64,000 nt of DNA from NCBI RefSeq assembly GCF_900115605.1, contig NZ_FOXC01000005.1, positions 30,196 through 94,195 on the forward strand. Direction: 5' to 3'. How positions within the stretch are numbered: position 1 is the first letter of the stretch; every line of letters begins with the position of its first letter. This DNA comes from Halolactibacillus halophilus (GTDB taxonomy: Bacteria; Bacillota; Bacilli; Bacillales; Amphibacillaceae). A program made the translations under genes and the position numbers. A model generated the notes under the pieces. It searched no databases. It worked only from the letters and a program-made list of their open reading frames with translations, and had not been told where the DNA came from. Shown one piece after another: positions 46,036 through 54,721 of this stretch.

Positions 46036-47339
46036 TAGTATTGTCCCTCCTCTTTAAACGAGCTTGAGCGACGGAATTGGAAGAATGCAAATGTCGCTAC
46101 AAGAAGACCTAAAATAATTGAAATCGCAGCCGCTAAACTGTACTGTGAGTTCGTAAATGTTAAGTTGTAGATCCAAGAAATTAAAATATCGGTACCACCA
46201 GCAGATTGGCCACGCACAGGCGGTCCACCACCGTTGAAAAGGTAAATGATATTAAAGTTGTTAAAGTTAAACGTGAATTGTGTAATGAGCAACGGTCCGG
46301 TCGCAAACATTAAGTGCGGGAACGTAATGAACTTGAATTTTTGCCAGCGACTTGCACCGTCCATATCAGCCGCTTCATACCAGTCAGTTGAAATTCCTTG
46401 TAAGACCCCAGTGAAAAGAGCAAAAACAAACGGGAATCCAAGCCAGACTTGAATCATAATGAGTGCTACTTTCGTCCAATTTGCCTCTGTCAACCACGGA
46501 ATGGCCGTTCCAAACAACGGTTGAATAATATCGGCATTAATCGCACCAAAGTTATCATTAAAAAGTGCAGTAAAGATAATAATCGTTACAAATCCAGGTA
46601 CGGCCCATGGTAAAATCAGAACGGTACGGATAAACTTCTTAAATTTAAGACGTGGATCATTTACGAGAATGGCTAGGAACATTGCAACAGCGATGGCTAA
46701 TGTTGTTGCCATAAATGTCCATATCAATGTCCAAGATAATACGCTAAAGAATGTACTTCTTAATTCACCAATGGTAAAGAGGTCAATAAAGTTTTTAAAG
46801 CCTACCCAATCAAGGAGCGCACGTGGTGGCGCGTTGTATAATGAGTAGTTGGTAAATGCTAAGAATCCCATAAATAATAGTGGGAATAATACAACGAAAA
46901 TAAGTAAGAATAATCCAGGTCCTACAAGTAAATAGGGAAAACCTTTATCCCAAGCATTTCTAAATCCTTCTATCACACCGGGTACTTTCCAACCCATTTG
47001 TAGTTTCTTCGCATCACTTCTCGCATCGAGAATATTTAACACGTAGAAAGTCACAAAGAACGTAAGAAAAATCAGTGACAGAATACCTTCACTTAAAAAT
47101 ACCCGTGAATCATCGACACGTTCTTCTACTCCCAGAGTCATAAGACCTGTCACACCAGTAGATAGGAAATCAAACATCGCAATCATAAATGCTGCGAAGA
47201 GGACAAAAATAACAGAGCCTTTGATAAAACGTCTATTATACATTTGACCAAGGCCAGGAATGATTGATAGGAGTGCTGCGAGTGTAGGGTTTTGTTTTGT
47301 TTGTTCTGTAGCTTCGGTCTTTTTCTTATTTGTAGCCAT
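46035..47339 (-). CDS. malF: Maltodextrin ABC transporter permease MalF
   Basis: A 434-residue membrane protein. An N-terminal cytoplasmic tail and two extra membrane segments precede the six-segment permease core; the EAA loop reads DWYEAADMDGASRWQKFKFIT. The length and N-terminal extension are typical of Gram-positive MalF/MdxF. It starts 69 bases after malE, and a stem-loop lies in that gap, suggesting lower expression than the binding protein. Partner of MalG. Confidence 0.92.
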   Translation of the reverse strand: MATNKKKTEATEQTKQNPTLAALLSIIPGLGQMYNRRFIKGSVIFVLFAAFMIAMFDFLSTGVTGLMTLGVEERVDDSRVFLSEGILSLIFLTFFVTFYVLNILDARSDAKKLQMGWKVPGVIEGFRNAWDKGFPYLLVGPGLFLLIFVVLFPLLFMGFLAFTNYSLYNAPPRALLDWVGFKNFIDLFTIGELRSTFFSVLSWTLIWTFMATTLAIAVAMFLAILVNDPRLKFKKFIRTVLILPWAVPGFVTIIIFTALFNDNFGAINADIIQPLFGTAIPWLTEANWTKVALIMIQVWLGFPFVFALFTGVLQGISTDWYEAADMDGASRWQKFKFITFPHLMFATGPLLITQFTFNFNNFNIIYLFNGGGPPVRGQSAGGTDILISWIYNLTFTNSQYSLAAAISIILGLLVATFAFFQFRRSSSFKEEGQY

Positions 47340-47370
47340 TTTGCCTTTCCCTCCTCAGTAAAAGTAAAAG

Positions 47371-47396
47371 GGGATTGAGTGTTAGAACTCAATCCC
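47371..47396 (-). promoter_or_regulatory. Intercistronic stem-loop between malE and malF
   Basis: Arms GGGATTGAGT (47371-47380) and ACTCAATCCC (47387-47396) form a perfect 10-bp stem with a 6-base loop, followed on the minus strand by CCTTTTACTTTTAC. It may act as a partial terminator or protect malE mRNA, giving more binding protein than permease. Confidence 0.65.
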
Positions 47397-47408
47397 TCCC
47401 ACTCTAAC

Positions 47409-48728
47409 TTATTGTTCCATTAATGCTATATCTTCTTTAATTAACTCAACAGCTTCGTCAAGTACTTCTTGTGGGTCTTCACCTTGAGAGATGAATGTTA
47501 ATGCATCACCAACTGGTTCCCAAACTTTAGACATTTCAGGAATGTTAGGCATTGGGTGAGCGTATTGTGTTTGATCAAAGATTGCACTCATAAACTCATC
47601 TTCAATTTCAACGGCTGTGTGTCCTGGAAGTTCACCCGCAACGTTATAGTAAGTTTCTGAACTGTCAGCGTTTGTTGCAAATAATGCAAGTTCTGTTGCC
47701 CAGTATTGGTTTTCAGTATAGTAAGAAACTAACCAACCTTTGTTACCAGAGAATGAATTTAATACTTCGCCATCAACTTCTGGTAATGTTGCAATACCTA
47801 AGTCATCGCCTAAAGCAGCTTCATAATCAGGAATTGCCCATGGTCCATTAACAACCATACCAACGCTTCCATCCATGAATAGACCGTTAATAACATCTGC
47901 GTCAGCACCTTGTGGGATCAAACCTTCGTCAAACCAAGATTGGATTGTTTCCGCACCAGCAACCGCACCTTCATTGTTTAAGCCAATATCACTAGCATCA
48001 TAACCACCATCATCGTTTTGACCGAAGATGTATCCACCTTCACTTGTTAAGAATGGATAGACAAAGTATAGGTTAAGTGCTTCCATAATGAAGCCATATT
48101 GACTACCACTATCATCTGTTAAGTCACGTGCAATTGTCATTAGTTCATCCATTGTTTGTGGCGCTTCTGGAACTAAGCTTTTATTGTAGAATAAAGCGTA
48201 CGTTTCAACAACAGCTGGAATTCCGTATTGGATACCTTCATAGTTAAAAGCATTTAATGCTTCTTGGTTGTATCCTTCTAATTTTGCTTGTTGTTCTTCA
48301 GTGAATTCTAATTCAGCTGCTAAACCTTGCAAGTGAATATCTCCCATACGGTCATGTGGTTGGAAGAAAAGATCTGGGCCTTGACCAGATGGACCATCTA
48401 AACTCAAGCCTTCTGTTTGGTCAAGCATACTGTATGGCGTTACTTCAATCTCAATACCGTGTTCATCAGTAAAGCGAGCAAAGATTTCATCATAAGCATT
48501 TAATTGTTGTTCTTCGTCGTTTACCCAAACTTTTAATGATTCAGGTTTCTCTGGAAGATCTGAAGAAGAATCATCTCCTGCATCTTCGCCTTCTGTATCT
48601 GTTTGTTCTGAATCTGTGTCTGTTCCACCATCATCAGTTGCCTCATCATCGCCACCACAAGCGACTAAAAACATTGACAGTACCAACATAAGTAAAGCTG
48701 TTAACCAAAATGATTTACCTTTTAACAT
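47409..48728 (-). CDS. malE: Maltodextrin-binding lipoprotein MalE
   Basis: A 439-residue solute-binding lipoprotein. The signal peptide ends in the lipobox LVAC-G, and the mature protein begins with a long acidic linker of D, E, T and S residues before the binding domain. The domain shows the family blocks LKVWVNDEEQQLNAYDEI, GPDLFFQPHDRMGD and NGPWAIPDYEAAL. It captures maltodextrins at the membrane surface for MalFG. First gene of the operon, with a GGGGGAAA ribosome site and a 230-base leader containing inverted repeats and a cre site. Confidence 0.93.
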   Translation of the reverse strand: MLKGKSFWLTALLMLVLSMFLVACGGDDEATDDGGTDTDSEQTDTEGEDAGDDSSSDLPEKPESLKVWVNDEEQQLNAYDEIFARFTDEHGIEIEVTPYSMLDQTEGLSLDGPSGQGPDLFFQPHDRMGDIHLQGLAAELEFTEEQQAKLEGYNQEALNAFNYEGIQYGIPAVVETYALFYNKSLVPEAPQTMDELMTIARDLTDDSGSQYGFIMEALNLYFVYPFLTSEGGYIFGQNDDGGYDASDIGLNNEGAVAGAETIQSWFDEGLIPQGADADVINGLFMDGSVGMVVNGPWAIPDYEAALGDDLGIATLPEVDGEVLNSFSGNKGWLVSYYTENQYWATELALFATNADSSETYYNVAGELPGHTAVEIEDEFMSAIFDQTQYAHPMPNIPEMSKVWEPVGDALTFISQGEDPQEVLDEAVELIKEDIALMEQ

Positions 48729-48827
48729 GTGTGTTTCCCCCTCTAAAATGAGTAATTAGATTTGCATTTCATCATGCATTCTCTTATTTCCTTTAACAAA
48801 CGATGTTTCAAACCGTTTTTGAAAGAA

Positions 48828-48876
48828 ATTCTAATAAACTGAAGTTTGGCAGCTTACGTATGTAGCTTATTAGAAT
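48828..48876. repeat. Inverted repeat in the malE leader
   Basis: Arms ATTCTAATAA (48828-48837) and TTATTAGAAT (48867-48876) with a further AGCT...AGCT pair inside; in the mRNA it forms a hairpin about 100 bases before malE. No T-run follows on the minus strand, so it is not a standard terminator. Confidence 0.5.
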
Positions 48877-48934
48877 GAGAAGCTTAATGTCCTGCTTGAA
48901 CGATCCTAACAAAGTCAGTTGCTTGCGCAAATTG

Positions 48935-48948
48935 TGAAATCGCTTGCA
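48935..48948. promoter_or_regulatory. cre site downstream of the malE transcription start
   Basis: TGAAATCGCTTGCA, close to the cre consensus. It lies about 20 bases downstream of the -10 box in the direction of malE, where bound CcpA could act as a roadblock. Confidence 0.65.
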
Positions 48949-48963
48949 CCGTTCAATAAATTC

Positions 48964-48993
48964 ATTATACTATTAAACGCTTACAAATGACAA
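48964..48993 (-). promoter_or_regulatory. malE promoter with cre in the spacer
   Basis: On the minus strand TTGTCA (48988-48993) and TATAAT (48964-48969) are 18 bases apart. The cre-like TGTAAGCGTTTAAT (48972-48985) fills the spacer, so CcpA binding would exclude RNA polymerase. Confidence 0.75.
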
Positions 48994-49022
48994 CCCCTTT
49001 TTTAAAAAAAGTTAAAAATAAT

Positions 49023-49036
49023 TGTAAACGCTTAAC
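49023..49036. promoter_or_regulatory. Upstream cre-like site
   Basis: TGTAAACGCTTAAC, a good but not perfect cre match, 30 bases upstream of the malE -35 and 22 bases before the chemoreceptor stop codon. Third cre-like element in the malE control region. Confidence 0.5.
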
Positions 49037-49057
49037 TTATTGTTATTTCTCACATTG

Positions 49058-50827
49058 TCATTCTGACAAACGTCCTGCAGTTGATTCTAATGAATTCACA
49101 TTAGATGTGAGTGCTTGTTGACGTTTTGCCTGATCTTCAATAATATTAGTCACTTCTTTGATCTTTTCTTGCAAACCGGTTGCACCATTAGCGAGCTCTG
49201 TCACTGACGAAGCCACATCTTCAATCGCCACGTTAATTTGTTCAACGGACTGATTGATTTCGGATTGTTCCTGTGTTAATTGCTCATTATCTACAGCAAT
49301 TGTTTCAAAAAGTGCGGTTGATTGTTTTGTTTGATCTAAACTTTGACTTGTTTGAACTTCAAATGTTTCAAATGTTGTTACAACAGCTTCAACTTCATCA
49401 AGTAAAGATGCGAGTACTTCTTTCGTTTGGTCACTAAATGTATTTGTTCCTTGCGACAGTTTTCTAATTTCATCAGCTACAACCGCAAAAGTTCGACCTT
49501 CTTTACCTGCTTTTGCTGCTTCAATAGAAGCATTGATCGCTAAAAGATTGGTTTGGTCGGCAATATCATCAATCCCTTTAATAAAGGATGTAATGTGATC
49601 TAATTTACTTTCAATCGAATCAATTCGCTTTTTCGTTGATTGCGTTTGTGTACTTAAATTATTCATCGTACTTTCTAATCCTACCATTAAAGCTTTTCCG
49701 TCATTTGAGATTGTTTTAACCTCTTGTAAGCGCGTGTTCATGTGATGCATTGACGTCTGAATTTCTTCTGCTGATGCTGAAACTTCTTCCGTCGTCGCAG
49801 AAATAGTCCCAGTTGAATCGGTTTGTTTTTCCATTTCTTCATTAAAAGCAAACATCATTTGTTCAATCTCTTCCATACCTTGCATTTGGTCATTGGATTG
49901 AATCGACGTTGTTTTCACAACATCAATAACGTCTGCGGCGACCGTTTGACTTCGTTTCATTAATTGATCGAGCTGGTTGCCCATCTCGCTTAATCTCATA
50001 TCGATTAAACCAAATTCATCATGACGCGTTTTGCTCTGGGTGAAACTGAGATTACCTTCATGGTAATTTTTAATCCGGTCCATAACATAACGAACCCCGT
50101 TCTTTAAGCTGCTTGCAAACATCAATAAACTCACGAGCGGTACGATAATTAATATGACCAGCGCACTCATAATAACAACACTCGACGTTTGAAGTGCGGT
50201 TTCCATTTCTTCAGTTACGGTTTCTCGCTCACCTGCGAGTTGGTCGACAATGCGACTGTTTACACTTTCAATTAACTGTAAGTTACGTTCAATGATTGGT
50301 GTCACCCGCATCGCAATCCGAGCTTGTTCATCCCCTACAAATATACTCGTGAAATTCTCCTCATAGATACTACGATAATCCGCTATTGCTGTATCTAAGT
50401 TGACAAAGTAATTATGTAATGGACTGTCCTCAGTGATGGTTTGATTGAGTTCATCAAAAATGATACGCGCGTTACTAATGCTTGATTCCGCACCTTCTGC
50501 CGCTGTCTTATCATAACCTGAAGATACGAGTTGATAATATTTTATACTCGTTGTATTCAACTCGGTAACTAAGTTAGAAAATTGTTGTTGAAAGCGAGCA
50601 GACTGATCAAGTGATTGACTCGCTTCTTCTACTTTGGAAGAGTAGGTGAAGATCATCACTGCCGCAATCACACAGATAAAAACAATCAATGTGATTAAAC
50701 CATACAATCGGTGAATTAACTTTCGATCCTTTGTTTTCTTGTTTGTATTCGTTTTTACTTTGTCTTTCTTAAAAAAACGAATCGGTTGCCTAATGGTGTC
50801 TGTTTTCATTCTTTTAAACGCCTTCAT
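49058..50827 (-). CDS. Methyl-accepting chemotaxis protein
   Basis: A 589-residue chemoreceptor. A 40-residue positively charged N-terminal tail precedes membrane segment 1 (about 40-63). A helical, four-helix-bundle-like outer domain (65-215), membrane segment 2 (about 218-240), a HAMP domain (240-295) and the signalling hairpin follow, the last with tip [16 protein letters not shown] and [10 protein letters not shown]. It reports an outside signal to CheA/CheW. The unusually long cytoplasmic tail before TM1 is odd. Its place directly upstream of malE suggests, but does not prove, sugar sensing. A weak cre-like site lies in its leader. Confidence 0.92.
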   Translation of the reverse strand: MKAFKRMKTDTIRQPIRFFKKDKVKTNTNKKTKDRKLIHRLYGLITLIVFICVIAAVMIFTYSSKVEEASQSLDQSARFQQQFSNLVTELNTTSIKYYQLVSSGYDKTAAEGAESSISNARIIFDELNQTITEDSPLHNYFVNLDTAIADYRSIYEENFTSIFVGDEQARIAMRVTPIIERNLQLIESVNSRIVDQLAGERETVTEEMETALQTSSVVIMSALVILIIVPLVSLLMFASSLKNGVRYVMDRIKNYHEGNLSFTQSKTRHDEFGLIDMRLSEMGNQLDQLMKRSQTVAADVIDVVKTTSIQSNDQMQGMEEIEQMMFAFNEEMEKQTDSTGTISATTEEVSASAEEIQTSMHHMNTRLQEVKTISNDGKALMVGLESTMNNLSTQTQSTKKRIDSIESKLDHITSFIKGIDDIADQTNLLAINASIEAAKAGKEGRTFAVVADEIRKLSQGTNTFSDQTKEVLASLLDEVEAVVTTFETFEVQTSQSLDQTKQSTALFETIAVDNEQLTQEQSEINQSVEQINVAIEDVASSVTELANGATGLQEKIKEVTNIIEDQAKRQQALTSNVNSLESTAGRLSE

Positions 50828-51210
50828 TCCCTCACCCCTATGTGTGTAATGAAAGGAATCATTTCATCATTCACTTTCTAGTTTCAATGCGCAAACGATT
50901 CCATGGGAGTAGCATATCACTTTTTAGTAAAAAAGACCATACCTTTTTTACTACAACCACATCCTTTTTTTGTTTTTTTCTTCACTGCTTATATATTAAC
51001 CGGTGTCTTTATTAATTTTCAGATAATAATATGGGGGGAAATAGGGACATGACACAATCATATTCGACTAAGAAATCGGTGAATACTCATACCATCTAAA
51101 TAAGTTAAAAAGCCCACAACAAAGCGGATGAATCGCCTCATCAGTCGATTCACCCGCTAAGATATTGCTATATTCAAACTACTGTTATTATTATGTTCTA
51201 GCTATTACCA
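50828..51210. other. Intergenic region with weak cre-like site
   Basis: 383 bases. CGCAAACGATTCCA (50890-50903) is a weak cre-like element 60 bases before the chemoreceptor start. A TATGCT-like -10 lies just upstream of it on the minus strand. The right part holds the ilvD terminator. No ORF was seen. Confidence 0.4.
51107..51158 (-). terminator. Terminator of ilvD
   Basis: Minus strand AGCGGGTGAATCG / CGATTCATCCGCT (51123-51158) with a 10-base loop, followed by TTTGTTGTGGGCTTTTT. The T-run is displaced, so efficiency is uncertain. Confidence 0.6.
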
Positions 51211-52896
51211 TCACGCATCATCAAAGCGATCGGTTACCGCCCCTAAAGAACTACAACTTACATTATGAGCGTATTTACCTAGTACGCCGCGCTGATGAAG
51301 TTGTGGTCGTTCCCACGTATCAAAACGGTGTTTAATCTCATCGTCATCTACATGAAGGGTCAGCTCTTGCGTGACTGAGTCAATGGTGATCTCATCATTT
51401 TCTTTTACAACCGCAATTAAGCCTTCATCCATGAGTTCCGGTGCAATATGACCAACAACCAGCCCGTGTGTACCGCCAGAAAATCGGCCATCAGTGAGTA
51501 AGGCTACTTTTTCACCTAAGCCCTTTCCAACAAGAATCGCAGAAATAGACAACATCTCCGGCATCCCTGGTCCACCTTTTGGTCCGACACCGCGAATAAT
51601 TAAACAATCGCCTGGATTGATTTCATTATTCATAACCGCTTCCGTCGCATCTTTTTCTGACTCGAAGACACGCGCCGGTCCACTATGGTGAGTAACTTTC
51701 ACCCCAGACACTTTAGCAACCGCTCCGCGCGGAGCTAAGTTACCCTTTAAGATGACAAGTGGACCTGTCTTTCGGTACGGATTGTCAAATGACCGGATAA
51801 TAGCTTGATTAGCTATTAAACTAGGGAAATCTTCTAAGTTTTCTTTTATTGTTTTACCTGTAACAGTGAGACAATCACTATGCAAGTAACCATGTTCAAG
51901 CAACAACTTCATTACAGCTGGAACGCCACCGATTTCAAATAAATCTTCCATCACATATTTACCACTTGGTTTTAAATCAGCCAAGTGGGGCACTGTTTTT
52001 TGGAGACGATCAAAATCATCCATCGTAATATCGACATCTATCGTATTTGCAATCGCCAGTAAATGCAAGACGGCATTTGTCGACCCTCCAAGTGCCATCA
52101 CGACAGTAATCGCATTTTCAAAGGCTTCTTTTGTCATTATATCTTTTGGATATATGCCTTTTTCTAACAAATGATACACCGCTTCTCCGGCTCTTTGTAC
52201 ATCGTCATATTTTTCTTTTGATTCCGCTGGATTAGAAGAGCTTCCCGGGAGACTCATGCCCATCGCTTCCACAGCGCTAGCCATTGTGTTAGCAGTATAC
52301 ATCCCGCCGCAACTTCCAACACCCGGACAAGCCGCACACTCAATGCCGTGTAATTCCCCATCTGAAATATCGCCATTATTATGTTTACCTACCCCTTCAA
52401 AAACTGAGACAATATCCAATTTTTCACCATTACGATAACCCGGTGCAATCGTTCCACCATAAACAAACACGGCCGGCACTTCCGTCCGGCTAATCGCAAT
52501 CATACAGCCGGGTATATTCTTATCACAGCCACCAATGGCCACGTATGCATCTAAATTCTCAGCTTGAATCACTGTTTCAATCGAATCAGCAATGACATCT
52601 CGACTCGGTAAGCTAAACCGCATTCCTTGCGTCCCCATTGAAATACCATCGGAGACCGTAATTGAGTTGAAAATCATTCCCGTTGCTCCGTTTTTCACGA
52701 CGCCTTCTTTTACTTTATCAGCTAGACTATTTAAATGCATGTTACACGGGGTCACTTCACTCCATGTACTCGCTATACCTATCATTGGTTGTTTAAAGGA
52801 TTGATCGGTTAATCCAACTGCCCGGAGCATCGCACGATTTGGCGCCCGTGTTGTTTCATCAAAAACATGACTCTTAATGCGTAAATCCTTCTCCAT
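51211..52896 (-). CDS. ilvD: Dihydroxy-acid dehydratase
   Basis: A 561-residue iron-sulfur dehydratase that makes 2-keto acids in valine, isoleucine and pantothenate synthesis. The cluster ligands are in [10 protein letters not shown] and the [16 protein letters not shown] block; the C-terminal [19 protein letters not shown] block is intact. Length is normal. Start: a GTG at 52905 is possible, but ATG 52896 has GGAG 8 bases upstream. No other ilv gene and no T-box leader are nearby, so it stands alone, which is unusual because ilvD normally sits in an ilv-leu operon. Confidence 0.95.
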   Translation of the reverse strand: MEKDLRIKSHVFDETTRAPNRAMLRAVGLTDQSFKQPMIGIASTWSEVTPCNMHLNSLADKVKEGVVKNGATGMIFNSITVSDGISMGTQGMRFSLPSRDVIADSIETVIQAENLDAYVAIGGCDKNIPGCMIAISRTEVPAVFVYGGTIAPGYRNGEKLDIVSVFEGVGKHNNGDISDGELHGIECAACPGVGSCGGMYTANTMASAVEAMGMSLPGSSSNPAESKEKYDDVQRAGEAVYHLLEKGIYPKDIMTKEAFENAITVVMALGGSTNAVLHLLAIANTIDVDITMDDFDRLQKTVPHLADLKPSGKYVMEDLFEIGGVPAVMKLLLEHGYLHSDCLTVTGKTIKENLEDFPSLIANQAIIRSFDNPYRKTGPLVILKGNLAPRGAVAKVSGVKVTHHSGPARVFESEKDATEAVMNNEINPGDCLIIRGVGPKGGPGMPEMLSISAILVGKGLGEKVALLTDGRFSGGTHGLVVGHIAPELMDEGLIAVVKENDEITIDSVTQELTLHVDDDEIKHRFDTWERPQLHQRGVLGKYAHNVSCSSLGAVTDRFDDA

Positions 52897-53088
52897 CACG
52901 TTCACTCCATTCCTTTTTCTTTAACTATAACGTGCACAGACTGAATTTTCAAACTTTTATGTTAATTCGAACGGGTTTTTCTGTATTCTTTTATACTTTT
53001 TTACTCGCGTTTTTAACTACGGGTTTATTTCTATTTTAATGTATGTTGCACCATTCACTAAATTCTTTAGAGAGATTTCTTGTAAAAT

Positions 53089-53114
53089 GTTTAACGCTTA
53101 CATTTTTCGGTTAG
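53089..53114 (+). promoter_or_regulatory. Candidate sigma-B-like promoter of the VLRF1 gene
   Basis: GTTTAA (53089-53094) and GGTTAG (53109-53114), 14 bases apart, resemble the general-stress sigma-B pattern GTTT..GGGWAW. It also overlaps a half cre-like TTTAACGCTTACA. Assignment is tentative. Confidence 0.35.
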
Positions 53115-53159
53115 ATACATGATAAGAACAGAAAAAATGATTGAATGGAGGCTTTTTAC

Positions 53160-53969
53160 ATGACCATCAAGAAAATAATCAAAAAACTCGAAAGTTTATA
53201 CTTAGAAAGTCCAGAGAAAATCTTTACGATGTATTTAAACACCGATCCTACTGACCCAGACCAACAAGGTGGCGAATGGCGGATTCATTTAAAAAATGGA
53301 CTTAATCGTTTTGAAAAATACTTAGATACAGAAGATAATAAAGCTGAATTAAAAAACTTTCAAAAAGTTAAAAAAGACGTGAAAGATTTCTTTAAAGAAA
53401 ATGAATTAGATTTAAAGAAAAGCGTTGTGATTGTCGCGACACCCGATGAAGTCATTTATAGTGATATTCTACAAATTCCTGTAGAAACAGAATTCTTTTG
53501 GGAAGAGATCGCGAAAGTTGACCAACTTGTAAGACTGCATCAAGAATACCCAAAAGCGGGTGTGATTCTAACTCAAAAAGAAGCGATTCGTCTCGTTGAA
53601 ACAGAATTAGGTAAACTTATTGATACGGTAATTTACGAACTTGATTTAGATACAGAAGATTGGCGTAAACATCCAGCCGCAAGTCGCAACCATACATCAG
53701 CTGGTGCGAATGCGGGTAAAAGTATTAACTTACGCGAACAATTTATCGCTCGGTTTGAGGAAAATCGAAAGCGTTGGTATAAATCGATTACACCGATGCT
53801 TGATAAACTTGCCAAAGACCGTGAGTGGGATTATATATATCTCATTGGTCCAGCCGAAGAAACACATGAATTGGAAGAACTAATGAACAAACCCATCAAT
53901 GCTTGTATCGATAAGAATATGTTAGATGAGCATCATGATAAAGTCATTAAAGCCGTACACGACCAATAA
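53160..53969 (+). CDS. VLRF1-family (aeRF1-type release factor-like) protein
   Basis: A 269-residue soluble protein of the bacterial VLRF1/aeRF1-like family, related to archaeal/eukaryotic peptide-release factors and thought to act in ribosome quality control or stress. Supporting blocks are FTMYLNTDPTDPDQQGGEWR at the start and DREWDYIYLIGPAEETHELEE near the end. No GGQ motif is present, so release activity of the eRF1 kind is not obvious. Start ATG 53160 has GGAGG at a good distance; the ATG at 53145 overlaps that ribosome site. Single gene with its own terminator. Confidence 0.75.
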   Translation: MTIKKIIKKLESLYLESPEKIFTMYLNTDPTDPDQQGGEWRIHLKNGLNRFEKYLDTEDNKAELKNFQKVKKDVKDFFKENELDLKKSVVIVATPDEVIYSDILQIPVETEFFWEEIAKVDQLVRLHQEYPKAGVILTQKEAIRLVETELGKLIDTVIYELDLDTEDWRKHPAASRNHTSAGANAGKSINLREQFIARFEENRKRWYKSITPMLDKLAKDREWDYIYLIGPAEETHELEELMNKPINACIDKNMLDEHHDKVIKAVHDQ

Positions 53970-53972
53970 TCA

Positions 53973-54004
53973 AGAGGAACTGCAGCGATGCAGTTCCTCT
54001 TTCT
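53973..54004 (+). terminator. Terminator of the VLRF1 gene
   Basis: AGAGGAACTGCA-GCGA-TGCAGTTCCTCT, a perfect 12-bp stem followed by TTCTATTTCT. Confidence 0.85.
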
Positions 54005-54266
54005 ATTTCTTAAATGACCAGCCACATTAAACACAAAGGAGGTTGCTTAGATGGTTGCGTATTTGTTAATCCGTTAAATCCTGAAACGTAGATCTATCTT
54101 CATGATTTACGTTGCCTAGCCACACTTCTCTACACTCCGCAAAGGTAACAATGAAGCCTAAGCATCGTCATTTAACTATATGCGTCATTACGCCCTCATC
54201 CCTTCCGGCTGATTTTAGGCGGTTTGTTTCAATTAAACAGTCCTTATTTTGGACGTGATTAAACGC

Positions 54267-54326
54267 TTAAACAAATGTCTTACCAATCCCGTTAGCGCCT
54301 CCGGTAATAAATGTTACCTGGTTCAT
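54267..54326 (-). pseudogene. Truncated short-chain dehydrogenase start
   Basis: From ATG 54326 the minus strand reads MNQVTFITGGANGIGKTFV and then stops. TGGANGIG is the cofactor-binding motif of short-chain dehydrogenases. Beyond the stop a further open piece runs to about 54165 without recognisable SDR sequence. The remaining 200 residues of the enzyme are missing, so this is a gene remnant within the 410-base gap 53970-54379, which otherwise holds only the terminator at its left. Confidence 0.6.
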
Positions 54327-54379
54327 GGACTGCTCTCTTATCTGTTAAAATTGTCTCTAGAAAATATTTATGCTAGCCG

Positions 54380-54721
54380 TTAATCTCTAGCCCGGTATAC
54401 TTTAACAGTCAGATGCTCATCTTCATAAGTGACTTCACCTTGGTCGACAAGTGAACCGAGTAAGTTTAGTTCTGAGTAATTGCGATGCTCACCGAGTAAT
54501 GACCAGTAATAATCTTCATATTCGACTTGTCGCTCGGCGTTTAGGACGTCATATAGTTCTTCGACGTCATCTGGTTGTTTACTGATCTGACCAACAATCG
54601 CAATACTCACATGTTCTTTCCCATATTGCACATCAATTTGTACATCAATAATATGATGCATAAAGAAATAGCTTAACAATTCATTGACAATTTTAATGAC
54701 TTTCATCCGTTCGCGCGTCAT
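54380..54721 (-). CDS. Small acidic protein of unknown function
   Basis: A 113-residue soluble protein with a helical N-terminus, a beta strand rich in hydrophobics (HVSIAIVGQI) and an acidic middle (PDDVEELYDVL). I do not recognise it. It overlaps the DUF1576 membrane protein gene by 4 bases (ATGA), so the two are made together and probably act together at the membrane. Single operon of two genes. Confidence 0.65.
   Translation of the reverse strand: MTRERMKVIKIVNELLSYFFMHHIIDVQIDVQYGKEHVSIAIVGQISKQPDDVEELYDVLNAERQVEYEDYYWSLLGEHRNYSELNLLGSLVDQGEVTYEDEHLTVKVYRARD

Noticed and set aside
52897..53159. Possible T-box or other riboswitch before ilvD
   Set aside because: No specifier stem, T-box sequence or terminator/antiterminator pair could be found in the short leader.
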